From positions 930,001 to 994,000 of the forward strand of contig JAADJZ010000016.1 of NCBI GenBank assembly GCA_011032825.1: DNA of 64,000 nucleotides, written 5' to 3'. The notes beneath the pieces were generated by a model. It searched no databases and was not told where the DNA came from. It was given only the letters and a program-made list of their open reading frames with translations. The DNA comes from Massariosphaeria phaeospora (lineage: Eukaryota; Ascomycota; Dothideomycetes; Pleosporales). Position 1 is the first letter of the stretch; the number at the start of each line of letters is the position of its first letter. The translations under genes and the position numbers were made by a program. Positions 11,200 to 21,700 of the stretch are shown one piece after another.

Positions 11200-11925
11200 C
11201 GTGTCCCCCATCCCAACCGCCGACCGCACAGTCTCTTCCACAACTCTCTCGGTAACAGCGGAAAAGACAACGCACATCCCTTCTCAAGCACAAAGATAGC
11301 CTGGATGATTTTGCGTCGACCCGAGTCGCGGGAACGAACACCTCAGCCCCAACGAATCAACAACCTGCATCGCGTAGAGGACCAAGACGAAGAAGAATCT
11401 CTAGAAAGCACACAGACTAGAGTGCTAGATCAGTACAGTCCACGGTTGTCTCCTCTTCTCCGGAATGGATACCTTCGCACTTCAATTGTCTCACTCCAAT
11501 TCTCTTCATGCATGCCTTCCTTTTCTCTCTTTGGATGTTTGTCGGTCCGAGACTACGGCAAGCCGATAGGAAGCCAATGTGTGTGACAGAGCCAACGCGA
11601 GAGCGATCTACGGCCTTCGGAGTAAGGGTGCTCTGCCCATGAATACCACGTGAACAAGAACATCGCCCCGTCAACCTTGCTTCGAGTCAAACCCGATGGC
11701 GGAACTCGAGGCCACGTTCAGATTTCCCGAGAGGGGCGCATGTGAATCTTGAATGCATTGGTAGTCTCAAAGTCTGTTTCTGGGTCCGATAGTGAGGGTT
11801 CAACAACATCAAAGAAGCGCAAGGAGCCTCCTGCCGACACCAAGCCGCCAACTGCCCCGAAGGCCATGCGCCGCTAACAAACCGATTCAGAGAAGAAATT
11901 CGTCGAAGATATGGAAGTCCTGGGG
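11200..11925. other. Decayed sequence without a recognised gene
   Basis: Contains short open frames on both strands, including serine/arginine-rich fragments near 11300-11400, but no family I can name. It lies between duplicated blocks and the minisatellite and is probably part of the same degenerate locus. Confidence 0.4.
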
Positions 11926-11929
11926 AGCA

Positions 11930-12165
11930 TGCCGACCAATCTGCCTGTAGTGCCCAAATTCAACACACCAATAACTATAGGAATGCCGACCAGGCTGCCT
12001 ATGGTACCCCGACGTTAATACGCCAATAACTGCTCTCTGTCAACACGCCGACAACTGCTCTCTGTACTCGCCAATGACTGCTCTCTGTACACGCCAATGA
12101 CTGCTCTCTGTACACGCCAATAACTGCTCTCTATTCAACACGCCAACAACTGCCCTCTGTACATG
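11930..12165 (+). repeat. Minisatellite, about 23-bp period
   Basis: From about 12020 the unit ACTGCTCTCTGTACACGCCA, plus three or so bases, recurs five to six times with few changes. Upstream, a longer block starting GCCGACCA and containing CTGCCTATGGTRCCC is present twice (about 11930 and 11983). The minus-strand frame across it is a repeat translation, not a gene. Confidence 0.8.
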
Positions 12166-13023
12166 ACCGATCAACTCCGTCCGCAGGATGCTGCTAAATA
12201 CGAACTGTATCGTCTTGCACAGGGGCAGGAAGAAAATGCGACTTTCCACGTTTACGCAAGGATGTCAAGCAACCTGCTCAAGACCACAATCGCGAGAAGT
12301 AGCAGTGGGACGCTGGCTGGGAGCCTTTCGGAGTTGGATGTTTTTCAGCGCTGGGTTGGGTTGAGTCGGGTGAGGCTGTGTAGAGGTCGATGGATATCAA
12401 TATACCCCTGGGGGTGGGAGTTCCTAGACCTAGGGGCAGAAATACTTTTAACGAGAGACAATGGAATCGAGTATTAGCAATTTACCAGCGCACATGCCGT
12501 GTCGCCGGCTTTACTGAATTACCTCTTCCACCCCAATCGTACTAGGCCAACCTGCTTGCTTGCTTGTGCTGTTCTGCTCTCGCGTGCTGGACGATATACT
12601 TACTTACTTAACATGAGGGGTACGCATATTACAGTTGCAAGTGTTATATTTCCTTCCCGACGTGTTTACTCATGCCTCGCAAGACAAGGCGTCCATCTCG
12701 TCACTCTCGCGCGAGGTTCCTCGATCGCCTCCAACAACATCGTGAAACGAGGCAACCTACCTACTCCTACAGGCGCTACCTAGATATGACAGTGGTCCTC
12801 TAGGCGCACGAAAAAGTATTTGTTTGTCTGGGTATATAATAAGATAGGCTACGCTGCAGTTTTCAGCGACACTATCTAACAGACTCACTGACTTTTCACT
12901 ACGCAACTACGCTCACTACGCAACTATACAACCACTTTACACTTCTTCCCTCTACTTCTTCCATCCACCCATCCACCCAACCGTATCCCCAACCGTATCC
13001 AGTCCAGCCCCCACCCACCCAAA
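12166..13023. other. Mostly non-coding; contains a third duplicated block and the promoter of the next gene
   Basis: GGGGGTGGGAGTT followed by CCTAGACC at 12407-12430 repeats the sequence at 10058-10082 (block C), tying this segment to the decayed region. An open frame of about 100 codons from 12163 is not recognisable. A TATATAAT at 12833-12840 is well placed to drive the secreted protein gene at 13024. Confidence 0.5.
12833..12840 (+). promoter_or_regulatory. TATA box of secreted protein gene 1
   Basis: GGTATATAAT lies about 190 bp before the ATG at 13024 and is followed by a CT-rich leader (CACTACGCAACTA repeated, then TTCTTCCCTCTACTTCTTCC). Confidence 0.55.
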
Positions 13024-13498
13024 ATGTACTTCCCCACCACCTTCGCCCTCGCCCTCTCTCTCTGCGCCGCCCTCGCCGCCGCCGCCCCCGCGCCTGAACA
13101 CCTCTCGCGCCGCGCCACCGTCTGCGGCCACGGCACGCCCAGCAGCGGCGCCTCCGCCGGCACCTACGTCATCCACGGCAACAACTTCTACTCCAACGCT
13201 GGCTGCAACAAGCTGCCTGCTACGGTCACCACGGTTGATGTGTTTAATCAGGCGTGTATGGATTGTCATGTTTATGCGTAAGTTAAGCTACTTTTGTTTA
13301 CTTTGAAGGGGAAGGGAGAGGGGGAAGGGGGAGTATGGGGGTGAATGAATGCTGACGTGTTTGTGTGTTTTTAGGGGCGCGGAATGCGACGGTCCGCTAC
13401 GCCAGACATGGACGAGGGGCGCGGGGAACAAATTCGAGATTAATGCGGGGTTGTTCCCCGGTGGGGAGATGGGGCAGGCGAAGACTATTCGTTGCTAG
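13024..13498 (+). CDS. Small secreted cysteine-containing protein 1
   Basis: Exons 13024-13277 and 13375-13498 (GTAAGT donor, TTTTTAG acceptor) give 125 residues. A signal peptide is clear (FALALSLCAALAAAA, residues about 7-21), followed by a propeptide ending in a kexin-type site (LSRR, about residue 30). The mature part has six cysteines, including ACMDCHVYA and a final CysStop, and motifs RQTW and FPGG. It has two paralogues nearby (14332-14832 and 15537-15970), with the intron at the same place in each: just after the CxxCxVYA motif in copies 1 and 2 and just after CLECRIF in copy 3. It would be exported and is effector-like in size and design, but no function can be assigned. Confidence 0.85.
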
Positions 13499-14123
13499 AC
13501 TCTGGTTTCCTGGGGGAGGCGAACAGTGTTCGCCGTTAAGAGGGGCTGGGGAAGGGAAGGAGAGGGGAGGATTACTTCTAGGTGGATGGATAGATAGTTT
13601 TTTTTTTTGTTATTCTTGTTTTTGTTGTTTTAGTAGAGGTTTGGATGTATGGGTATGTTGTGTAGGAGCAGTATCTGCATGTTTTGTTTTAGACGATGAT
13701 GTGCTTGCTGCTGTATTGGCTATTGGGACTAGTAGACTGTACTAGGATGCTTTAGTATTGTAAAACTCTCGCCTATACTAAGTTCGTAACTAGGAGAAGA
13801 ATAAGAGGATAGTACAGGCTGCGGATAGCAAAGCAACGCTAGGGGATATCTCTAGGGCTAGAGAATATTCCCTAGTCTATCCTCTAAGTTAGTGACGAAC
13901 TAGTGCTAACCACGATGGGAAAATGGTCTACAACACCACGCTTCGCCTCGTTAATCATCTATGTCTCGTGCGAAAATTGGTCGCCTTAAACAAAGACTTG
14001 AAACGGCGAACAGGTTCACTGCAAATTCCGAGAGACGCTAGCAGCTAAGTAGATGTGTAGTCTAATGAAGAATGAAGATGTCCGGCATGCGCGCAAGCGA
14101 GATCTTTGCTTTAAGTAGGTAGG
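13499..14123. other. Intergenic stretch between secreted protein genes 1 and 2
   Basis: No gene. It contains T-rich sequence after the first gene and short near-palindromic CTAGGG/CCCTAG stretches near 13850-13880. Confidence 0.5.
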
Positions 14124-14131
14124 TATATAAG
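14124..14131 (+). promoter_or_regulatory. TATA box of secreted protein gene 2
   Basis: GGTATATAAG is followed within 40 bp by a TCTTGCTTTTCACACACA leader. The same GGTATATAAG core occurs throughout array 2. Confidence 0.55.
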
Positions 14132-14331
14132 ACGGGCTAGGCTGGGCTGTGCGATACTGACTCTTGCTTTTCACACACATCCACACTCATTCATTGACTG
14201 TCGAAACGGTGCTACGCTCATTACCTTCCCTATCTGACTTCCACCTATCGCCTTTCCACACCACACCGGGTCAACCACTCCAGCCACTCGTCCCTTCCCC
14301 TTCTCCTTCCCCTTCCCCAACAACCACAACC

Positions 14332-14832
14332 ACGCTGCCTGTCTCCGCCCTCACTCTCGCCCTCTCCGCCGCCGCCCTCTCTGCCGCCGCACGCGCCTCC
14401 CAGCTCGCACGCCGCGCCCCCGTGTGTGGCAGAGGCGTCAGCAACTCGAACGGCGGGTGCGACCACTTGAGCGCTTCGATCATTACGGTTGAGGTGGAGA
14501 ATACGACGTGTGTGGCGTGTAAGGTTTATGCGTAAGTTGAGTGCGGTTTTAGTTTTGATTATACTCCGCTTTGGATCGGATTGGATTGTCCCTAGCATTG
14601 TCTGCACTGTTGTTCGCTCGGAGGGGTAGAAGTGTTGCGGAAGGAACTGAACTGAACTGAACTGAACCGAACCGACATGTTACTAACGCGTCTCATCAGT
14701 GGAGCATACTGCTCTGGCGACGTGCGGCAGGAGTGGCACCGGTCGTCCAACGCGCTCGACAACCAATTCGCCCTAAACGTCGCGTCTTTCCCAGGTGGCT
14801 TGTTCGAGGGATCGAAGAGCATTCGTTACTAA
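14332..14832 (+). CDS. Small secreted cysteine-containing protein 2, lacking an ATG start
   Basis: Paralogue of the gene at 13024. Exons 14332-14531 and 14700-14832 give 110 residues from the position where copy 1 has its ATG; here the codon is ACG. The alanine-rich signal core (ALTLALSAAALSAAA), the kexin-type LARR site, VCGRG, CVACKVYA, RQEW and FPGG are all kept, and the splice sites are good. No ATG lies upstream in frame between the TATA box and this point. Either the start codon was lost, making it a recent pseudogene, or initiation is at a non-AUG codon. The final residue is Tyr instead of Cys. Confidence 0.6.
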
Positions 14833-15536
14833 GCTAGGCCGGCGACCGGGGAAGAGATTCGGAGATATTCATGGCTTGGCTTGGCTTGTTGTCCTTCTTC
14901 TTGTTGTTCTTCTGCGGCGAAAGAAATGGGGTAGAATAGATAGGTTATGCTATGAGTTTTGGGCTGTTTCGTTTGCCTCAGGACTGTTCTTCTTCTTCTT
15001 GTTCTTCTTCTTGTTTTAATAAATGTTGGCATGTATATGTATATATATACAGCTCTAGATATCTTGCTGCAGCTGCGTCTGCATTCTTCACTTTGCTCGA
15101 AAGTCCGAAGGCTATTGTCAGACAGTGATATATTTGCCGAATTGGCTATAGCGATCGAAAAAACGGGTAGACCGAGATATTCGACTTGAGCTTAGTCCGC
15201 TAGCCGCAGTCCTTGTTAGAAGAGTTGTACAAGCAGAGCAAAGCAAAGCTGGCAAGCCTACACATAGCAATATCCGTCCTCCTTCATATATACATATATA
15301 TTTCAGAACCAATCCCAAGCCACCATACAACTGCCAGCAACAACGTCGAACTGGGTAAATAAATAAGATATAAATCTTTACAAAAGGCGACTCAAGCAAC
15401 CCCTTCGCCCGGAAACCCAAACTGGATGATACACAAGGGAAAAGCAAGTCGACTCAAACCGACCTCGATGCCATGTATAAGGATCAATCCACAGACCGCC
15501 CACGGGCCGGCCTCTTCTCTTTCTATCCGTGTTCGT
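14833..15536. other. Intergenic stretch between secreted protein genes 2 and 3
   Basis: Contains TTCTTCTTCTTG microsatellite sequence near 14985-15015 and TATATATA tracts near 15035 and 15290. No gene recognised. Confidence 0.5.
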
Positions 15537-15970
15537 TCAGCACATGATCGCTTTCGGGTTGCTGACATGCGCCGTATCGGGCGTGTGCGGCGTGATGATA
15601 GCGATAGGCTGGCGCGAGCAGTCGTCGACACTATTGCGCAAGTCAGCTTAGTTCGGTTCCATTCCATTTAATCCACAACGCGCTCTCTCTTTGCTACTAC
15701 GTACTCGAAAATGCGGCACTCGAGGCACGCTCGGTCCGTGACCGTCACAGTGTTGTAGCTGGTGTGGACGCGCGTGCACGTGTTCATGCCGCCGTAGATG
15801 GTCGTCTGCCCGGCTTTCCAGTCGCCGTCGATGTTGGCGACGGCGCAGGCGGGGTCGGCGTCGCGCTGGGAGAGCGGGGTGTGGGGCGCGGGGGCCGCGG
15901 CAGCGAGATTCGCGGAGAGGAGGGCGAGGGCGAAGGTGGTGTTGGTTGGTTGGAAGGACGGGGAAGTGAT
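15537..15970 (-). CDS. Small secreted cysteine-containing protein 3, lacking an ATG start
   Basis: Third paralogue, on the minus strand, convergent with copy 2. Exons 15970-15705 and 15630-15537 (GTACGT donor, AATAG acceptor) give about 119 residues if read from the position matching the start of copy 1. That codon is ATC, and no in-frame ATG lies between it and the TATA box. The signal core FALALLSANLAAAAPAP, a CLECRIF motif matching CMDCHVYA, a CSRQP stretch and a final Cys are present. The kexin site is reduced to LSQR. Like copy 2, it is either dying or uses a non-AUG start. Confidence 0.55.
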
Positions 15971-16039
15971 TGATTGAACTGGGGTGTTTGGATTTGGTAG
16001 TAAGTGAGCGTAGTATGTAGGACGTAAAGGAGTGACTGG

Positions 16040-16045
16040 TATATA
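16040..16045 (-). promoter_or_regulatory. TATA box of secreted protein gene 3
   Basis: The minus strand reads CTATATACC about 70 bp upstream of the first conserved codon of copy 3. Confidence 0.45.
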
Positions 16046-16559
16046 GAGCGGAAAGGGGCGTAGGCAGAGAGAGTGTCTGTTTTATACTCTGGTTACTCTG
16101 CAGTGGACTTGCCCAGCTCAGCTCAGCTCAGCCCGCTCGTCCATGCAATCCACCAAAGGCAGAGAGCTATGTTTCACTCCTCCTCTTCAATTTCCGCAAA
16201 CCCTCCTACCATGTGCTCCCGCAGTCCACACCGCGCATATCTTTACCTCCACGGGGTGAAATATCCCGAAAACCTGGTACCAAGTAAGGAACAAGACGCG
16301 GTATCGGTACTTGGAAAGCCTAAGCTAAGCCAATCTTAGCTCGGGAAATACCTTAGTCTACGGACTCTAATGGAATTATGTACCCCATCTCGGTCTCGGT
16401 AGTCTAAACATGCATTTTCGCTATTTTAGGGTTCAAAAGGATGCGATGCCGCAATGCCCGGTTTCTCGCGCGACAAAACGCGAAAACGAGAACGACCTCT
16501 TCGAGGTAACGGAGGAGTGTTCGCGACATTAAAACGAGAGTGAGAGAAGCCTTTGATGG
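16046..16559. other. Intergenic stretch with a CAGCT repeat
   Basis: AGCTCAGCTCAGCTCAGC near 16115-16130 is a short tandem repeat. No gene recognised up to the hAT remnant. Confidence 0.5.
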
Positions 16560-17425
16560 GACAAAGTGCAGTGATGGATTGATAAGGCGGTAGATCTCGC
16601 TATATCCTGCTAGGTGTAAGCGTTAAGGTAATAGCTTCAGCAAGCCATTCGCAACTGTGGGCACCTATAAGCTGCGGTAGGTGGATAGGTATGTCGACGA
16701 CGTCTCAATTTACTGTAGCAAAGTGAGCGACAATACCTAAATAGCCGCGGTTGCCGCCCTTTGTTGCCCATCTATCAGAGCTGAAATGGATCTTGCTGCT
16801 AACAGTCTCAATTGCCTCAACAACGCGCGGTTGCAAGGCACTGAACACCTTCATCACAAAAGCAGACACACTGTTGTGAGTTACCTACAAAGCCGCCGCC
16901 GCTGCTGGATTGGCTAGCTCTATCATCTCTTGGAAAAACGGCGATGCAAACTCGTGAAGTGGGTGGTTGTTCTCGACAAGCCACATCACCGGCGCCAGTC
17001 GAAAGCGTTGTTGATCAAAGCCACCAAGCTCGTTAGCGACGTCCTGCGGCACCTTGACACCAGCAGCGACAATCTGCTCAATCGTCCGCCCGCCACCTTC
17101 AAGCAGCTGCGTAACGCCGTTCTTTGTAAGGTTGTGGGCGCGCTTATTCTGCCCAAGAGGAGTAGCAGGAGCGGACGTTGCTGAGCTGACATCATAAGCA
17201 CCAGGGCCACCGCTGTCGATAATCTTGTCGACCAGCTCATCTACCACCTAATCTGCTGCCTCTGTTATGGCTACTGTATCAGCTTTGCTGCCGTCGGCTG
17301 GCGGGATGATAGCCTCTTCAACCTGCAAATCTCGCAGCTCTGACTTCACCGTCGGCGGCTTTAGTCTAGCTCGCTACCACAGCTTTACGAGGTGCTGGGC
17401 GCAGTGACAAGTGCAGCTGCGAGCT
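16560..17425 (-). pseudogene. Degenerate hAT-family transposase
   Basis: Reading the minus strand, one frame carries recognisable hAT transposase sequence broken by four stops. An open stretch at 17247-16885 includes FRLAPVMWLVENNHPLHEF, matching the N-terminal region before the catalytic domain. After a TAG comes KIHFSSDRWATKGGNRGYLG and IVAHF, the classic hAT catalytic block with its DxW motif. A TGA follows, then LPQLIGAHSCEWLAEAI, then a TAG. A further TAG lies just upstream of the open stretch. The element lies directly against, and in the same frame as, the truncated kinase, so its insertion probably removed the kinase 3' half. Confidence 0.8.
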
Positions 17426-18399
17426 ATAACCCACTCTTGCTCGAAAAGTATCTCTGGTGCGCGGTATAGCTCAGGCTGAATCAAGCCAGAGTGGGAATCT
17501 CCAATGCGCGCTTCTCCAAAGTCACAGAGAGCTGGTTGGCCCCAAAGATCACCCGTGGGAAGGCGCAGCTTGCGGGAACAGTAAATGGAACGTGTGTCGT
17601 CAATCACTTTGCATGGTGACGGGTTCTCTGCTTCAGCTTTCTCGAAGTCTTCCAGAATAGTCTCATCAGCCACAGTCAGCATGATATTGGCCGGATTGAT
17701 GTCTAACATGTCAGTTAATCCGATCAAGTTGCATCATCTTGCCGTACCTGTGTGTACGACCTTAGCTTCGTCTTGTAAGAACGACAGCGCCTTTAGCACA
17801 TTGGCTAGCGTCCACTTGAGAAGTGGGAAATTGAGCTTGTGTGCTGGGTTCTGATACTGGAGCTGTCGAATAGTCATGTGCATGGGTGGATAAACCAAGC
17901 ACAAATGTCTGCCAGTCGGACCGTCGAGCTCGAATTCGCTATATAGTCCGCGGATGTATGCTTGGCCGCGATGCTGTGATTGCATAGAACTGACGTGTTC
18001 GTAAAAGTCCAGCTCTCGATTGAGCTGTGCAGACTTTGCGGCATCCCGGGTACAAATTTTGACAGCGACGTAGCTAGCGACGAAGCCAGCGTTTCGTTCT
18101 CTGTGCATGGATGATCAGACTTGGAAGGGTGGGGGTGAAGAATGCCAAACATACCGGATATCCCGACACAGCCAGACGGTAGAGTATGCACCGTAACCAA
18201 GTTTTCCAATAACCTTGAAGCTAGCATCGAGGACCTCACCAGTTCGCACTGGATAAAACTGATCATGGCTGTACCACGGAAGGCGCTCCTCCTCGAAGAG
18301 CTCGCTGGCATTCATCTGCGTACCCTGGAAGCGCGGAATTCGGGATAGGGTAGAGGGAAATTTGAAGTGAGTACATGCTCGTTGACCAAACTTCAACAT
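17374..18399 (-). pseudogene. SRPK-like protein kinase truncated by a hAT element
   Basis: Exons 18399-18155, 18100-17748 and 17702-17374 give 308 residues. It resembles fungal SR-protein-kinase-like enzymes: LPWYSHDQFYPVRTGEVLDA, a glycine loop (KLGYGAYSTVWL), VAVKI (VAIK lysine), HTDINPANIML (catalytic loop) and CDFGEARIG (DFG). After RAPEILFEQEW, which ends subdomain VIII, the sequence changes to a short unrelated tail and stops. The normal continuation (helices F-I of the C-lobe) is missing and hAT sequence follows. A kinase lacking that half cannot fold normally, so it is listed as a pseudogene although its N-terminal part has intact splice sites. The start could also be the in-frame MNASELFEEE. 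Confidence 0.75.
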
Positions 18400-18704
18400 G
18401 CTGTAGAGACACTATATCGTTGTGGGGAGTTAGTGTAAGGCGCGCTGATGCCTAGCACGGTTATTGACGCGTCCGTGCTCGGTCGATTATTTAATTGGCT
18501 GGCGGCAACAACGACGCTAGCAAAATGAAGCGAAACGGTATTAGGTATATGCAGGTAAACCAAACCAAACCAAACCAAACCAAGCCAGCCAGTCAGCGCT
18601 CTTCATATACACGTCAACATCATTATCAACATCACAACCCCCTTCTCCCCTTCCTCTATCCTACACTCCCCTTCCCCCCTTTTCCCTTTCCCCTACCTAT
18701 CTAC
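18400..18704. other. Short intergenic region with AACCA microsatellite
   Basis: AAACCAAACCAAACCAAACC near 18558-18580 is a short tandem repeat; the rest is C/T-rich. It separates the kinase promoter from the 3' end of the PhoD-like gene. Confidence 0.6.
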
Positions 18705-21700
18705 TCACTTCCAAATCTTCCACCCCCTCTTCCTCTTCACCCGAAAACTCACCCCCTCACTATTCTCACTCCGCCCATCCCCATCCCCCTCCCCCTCCTC
18801 ACTCTCATCCCCATAATCCTCATCCCGCTCAAAATCATCATCCGCATACCTTCCCTCGCCCAAGTACTTTGCGCCGACCCCCGCACTCGCAGCTGCACCA
18901 TTCCGCCCTCCGCTAGAAAAGTAGTCACCACCACCAGCCACTTGGACTCTATCGCCGGCGGTGGCAGTGGGCCCATCACGACTTGTTAGCCCGCGCCGCT
19001 CGTACGGACTGCCTGGGCCCGCGCCCACGATGGCGGGATGCGGCGGGTAGCTTTCGCGCTTGGAGCGCGCTGCTGCGGACGCTGCTGCGGCCGCCGACGC
19101 CGACGACGACGCGTGTGCAGGGGCAGCAGCGTCAAGCGCGGAGGAGCGGTCACCACGCGCCGGGTTCAGGTTCACGTTCAGGATGCCACCCATACTCCTG
19201 CGTTGCTGGCCCCACGGCACAGTCGTTGTGGTCGTCGTCGTCGTCGCTTGCGGAGTCGGGTCCGGTAACTGTGATTTGTGGGATGAGTTGTAGCCGAGCG
19301 GGGGCTGGCGCGCGGATGCAGAGCGCGCGACGGTGGTGCTTGTTGTTGTGGTTGTTGAGGTGGTGGGCGGATTGGGGGCGTGTGCTGAAAGGGGCGCAGA
19401 GACGTGGCGGCGCGCGGCGGCGGCGGTGTTGTTGTGCCAGGTGGGAGAGGTTGTCCCGGCCATGTCGATGCTGTCGTGCCGTAGATCTTGATTGGGGAGT
19501 CGGGAATCTGGCAGGACGGGCGGTGGTTGTGGTATTGCTGCGCTGTGGTAGCCTGAAGTGACACCTGGACCTGGAGCAGCGGGATTAGCAAAGCTGGGAG
19601 CAGACTGAGAAGCGCGCTTGCGGTTTGTGAAGCCCGGGATCAGGATCCGGGGCCCGACTTTGTACCTCTGGCGCGCGCGCTCTTCGTCGTCCATCTCGCC
19701 TAGCTCGCTGCCGCTCTCGCTGCCGTCGTCGTCGCTGCCTGAGTGCGAGTAGCCATCCTCGCCGACGGTGGTGCGTCGCCGGCCGCTGAAGACGCCGAAA
19801 ACGCTGCCGAGGCGCGACTTTCGCCGCTCTTTTTCGACCACAGGGTGCTCGGACAGAGTGTAGTCGAGTGCGGGGACGAGCAGCCGGTAGGGTGTAGTGA
19901 TGCCGGCGGGATCATGCTGGGAGACCTCGAGGTTGAGACATATGTCTAGGCCGCCTTGGAGATTGATATAATCTCCTTGCTGCTTCACACCCTTCTTGCC
20001 CAACATGCTCGGTCGCCTGTGGAACGTGGACGGGCGTTCTGCCGACGGGCTGGCAGAAGAGTCACGATTTCTCGGCGTAGGTAGAGTCTGGGCAGAATTT
20101 GTCGTGTTGTCGATAGACACCCTGCGTTTGAAGAGCGATGTGATCGAATTGCGGCGAGACCGGGGCCTTTCGGAGCGATCAGGAGAGAAGGAGGACTGAG
20201 GTCCAGCTTGACGTTCATCAGCCGTTGCATAGGCTGGGTTGTTGTTGTAAGCCATAGGCGGACCATCGCGTCCCCTTCGACTTCCACCAGCGCTAATGCG
20301 GCGGACCAGCTTCCCAGGCGTATAGTCTGAAAATGTCCTAGTAAGCCGGGGACCGTCCTGGCTCGGAGACGCTGGAGGTGAAGGGGTTGCGGGAGGAGTC
20401 TTTCCAGGTTTGTACTCTCGCAGGCTGCACCAGTTCCGTCGAGGAAGCAGATGATTGTTGTTCCTTTTCTTACCATCAACGTCATGTGTGAACAGCGGGA
20501 TCATATCCTCGTCTGTGTCGTGGTCAAGGTGGTGAATTTTGTTCCTCTTATTGAGGATATCGGCCATTACCTCCGGAGGAGGAGTGTTGACAATCGCCGA
20601 ACTAACGATGTTTGGCATGTAGCGATGGTCCTTGTCTTTGGGGACGTTGGCCTTTTTGTTGGTATAGAATTGGCCCACCGCAGCTAGATGAACGTCGCCT
20701 CCTAAAATGGTGACCCGGACTGACTTGGTAGAGGCTAAATGTTGCAGTTGCTGTATTAACCAGTTCCGTTCTTCCTTGTGGTGTTTTGCAGTCCAGTGAT
20801 CATCCAGGTCATCTAGGATCTCGACACCGCCATCGAATCTGTTGAGAAAATTTCCCAGTAGCCCAGCTCGTCCCATGGCCTTGACTGGATCCATGAGCCT
20901 GCTTGTCAGTATGTTCTCCAAGAAGTTGAGCCTGGGATAAGCGATTGGCACACCAAGAAGAACGATTAAGTGCTTCGTCTCGCCCTTGACGATTTCCTGC
21001 TCAAGACGATCGAGGATGATATCGTACGAATCCTCCGTGATGATCTCGTTGCGCTGGCGCTCGGTCCGACAGTCAAGGCCTAGGAAAGCCACCTGCCGAC
21101 CGAGTTGCATAAAAACGCTGCGGGACTGTTCTTTTATATATGGCCCCGCGTGAGCACCAAGAACCCAGGACGGCTCGGTCTTTTCGGTCTCGGCGACTAC
21201 CGATTGATGTTGAAAGAGCATGTAGTACTTGAAAGCGACGGCACCGAGACCTGTGAAGACAGGAGTCTGCATGAAATGGTGGGGATACGACCCAAAACCC
21301 TATGCAAAATCAGTATATGTCGTACAACTGTTGTATCCATTCACTCACGTCAATGATGTCGTGATCGTCCCATATGTTGACCATCGGAATCTGAGAACTA
21401 GCCATGCCGAACAATCCCTGAGAGAACCACATCGAGTAACGGTCGAGGTAGAACTGCTCCAGCTCATTTTGGAGTTCCGAGGAAAATGAAGCGTTGTGTT
21501 TTTGCATCGGATTTTTGCTTTCTGTCCACTGTCTGAAAAGCGTCGTATCGCGCATAGCGGCGTCGTTGTAGATCTGATCGCCTCCACCAATCATGACATG
21601 AAATGGTTGGGTCTGGTGGTTGTTCAGCACGTCTCGCCACATCGGATCAGGCCCGCAAAACTCTTTCGAGTCCACGCTCAGAGAGAATCCATTGCAGCTG

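Noticed and set aside
18749..19591. Frames on both strands opposite the C-terminal part of the PhoD-like gene
   Set aside because: Shadow frames over a GC-rich, low-complexity coding region.
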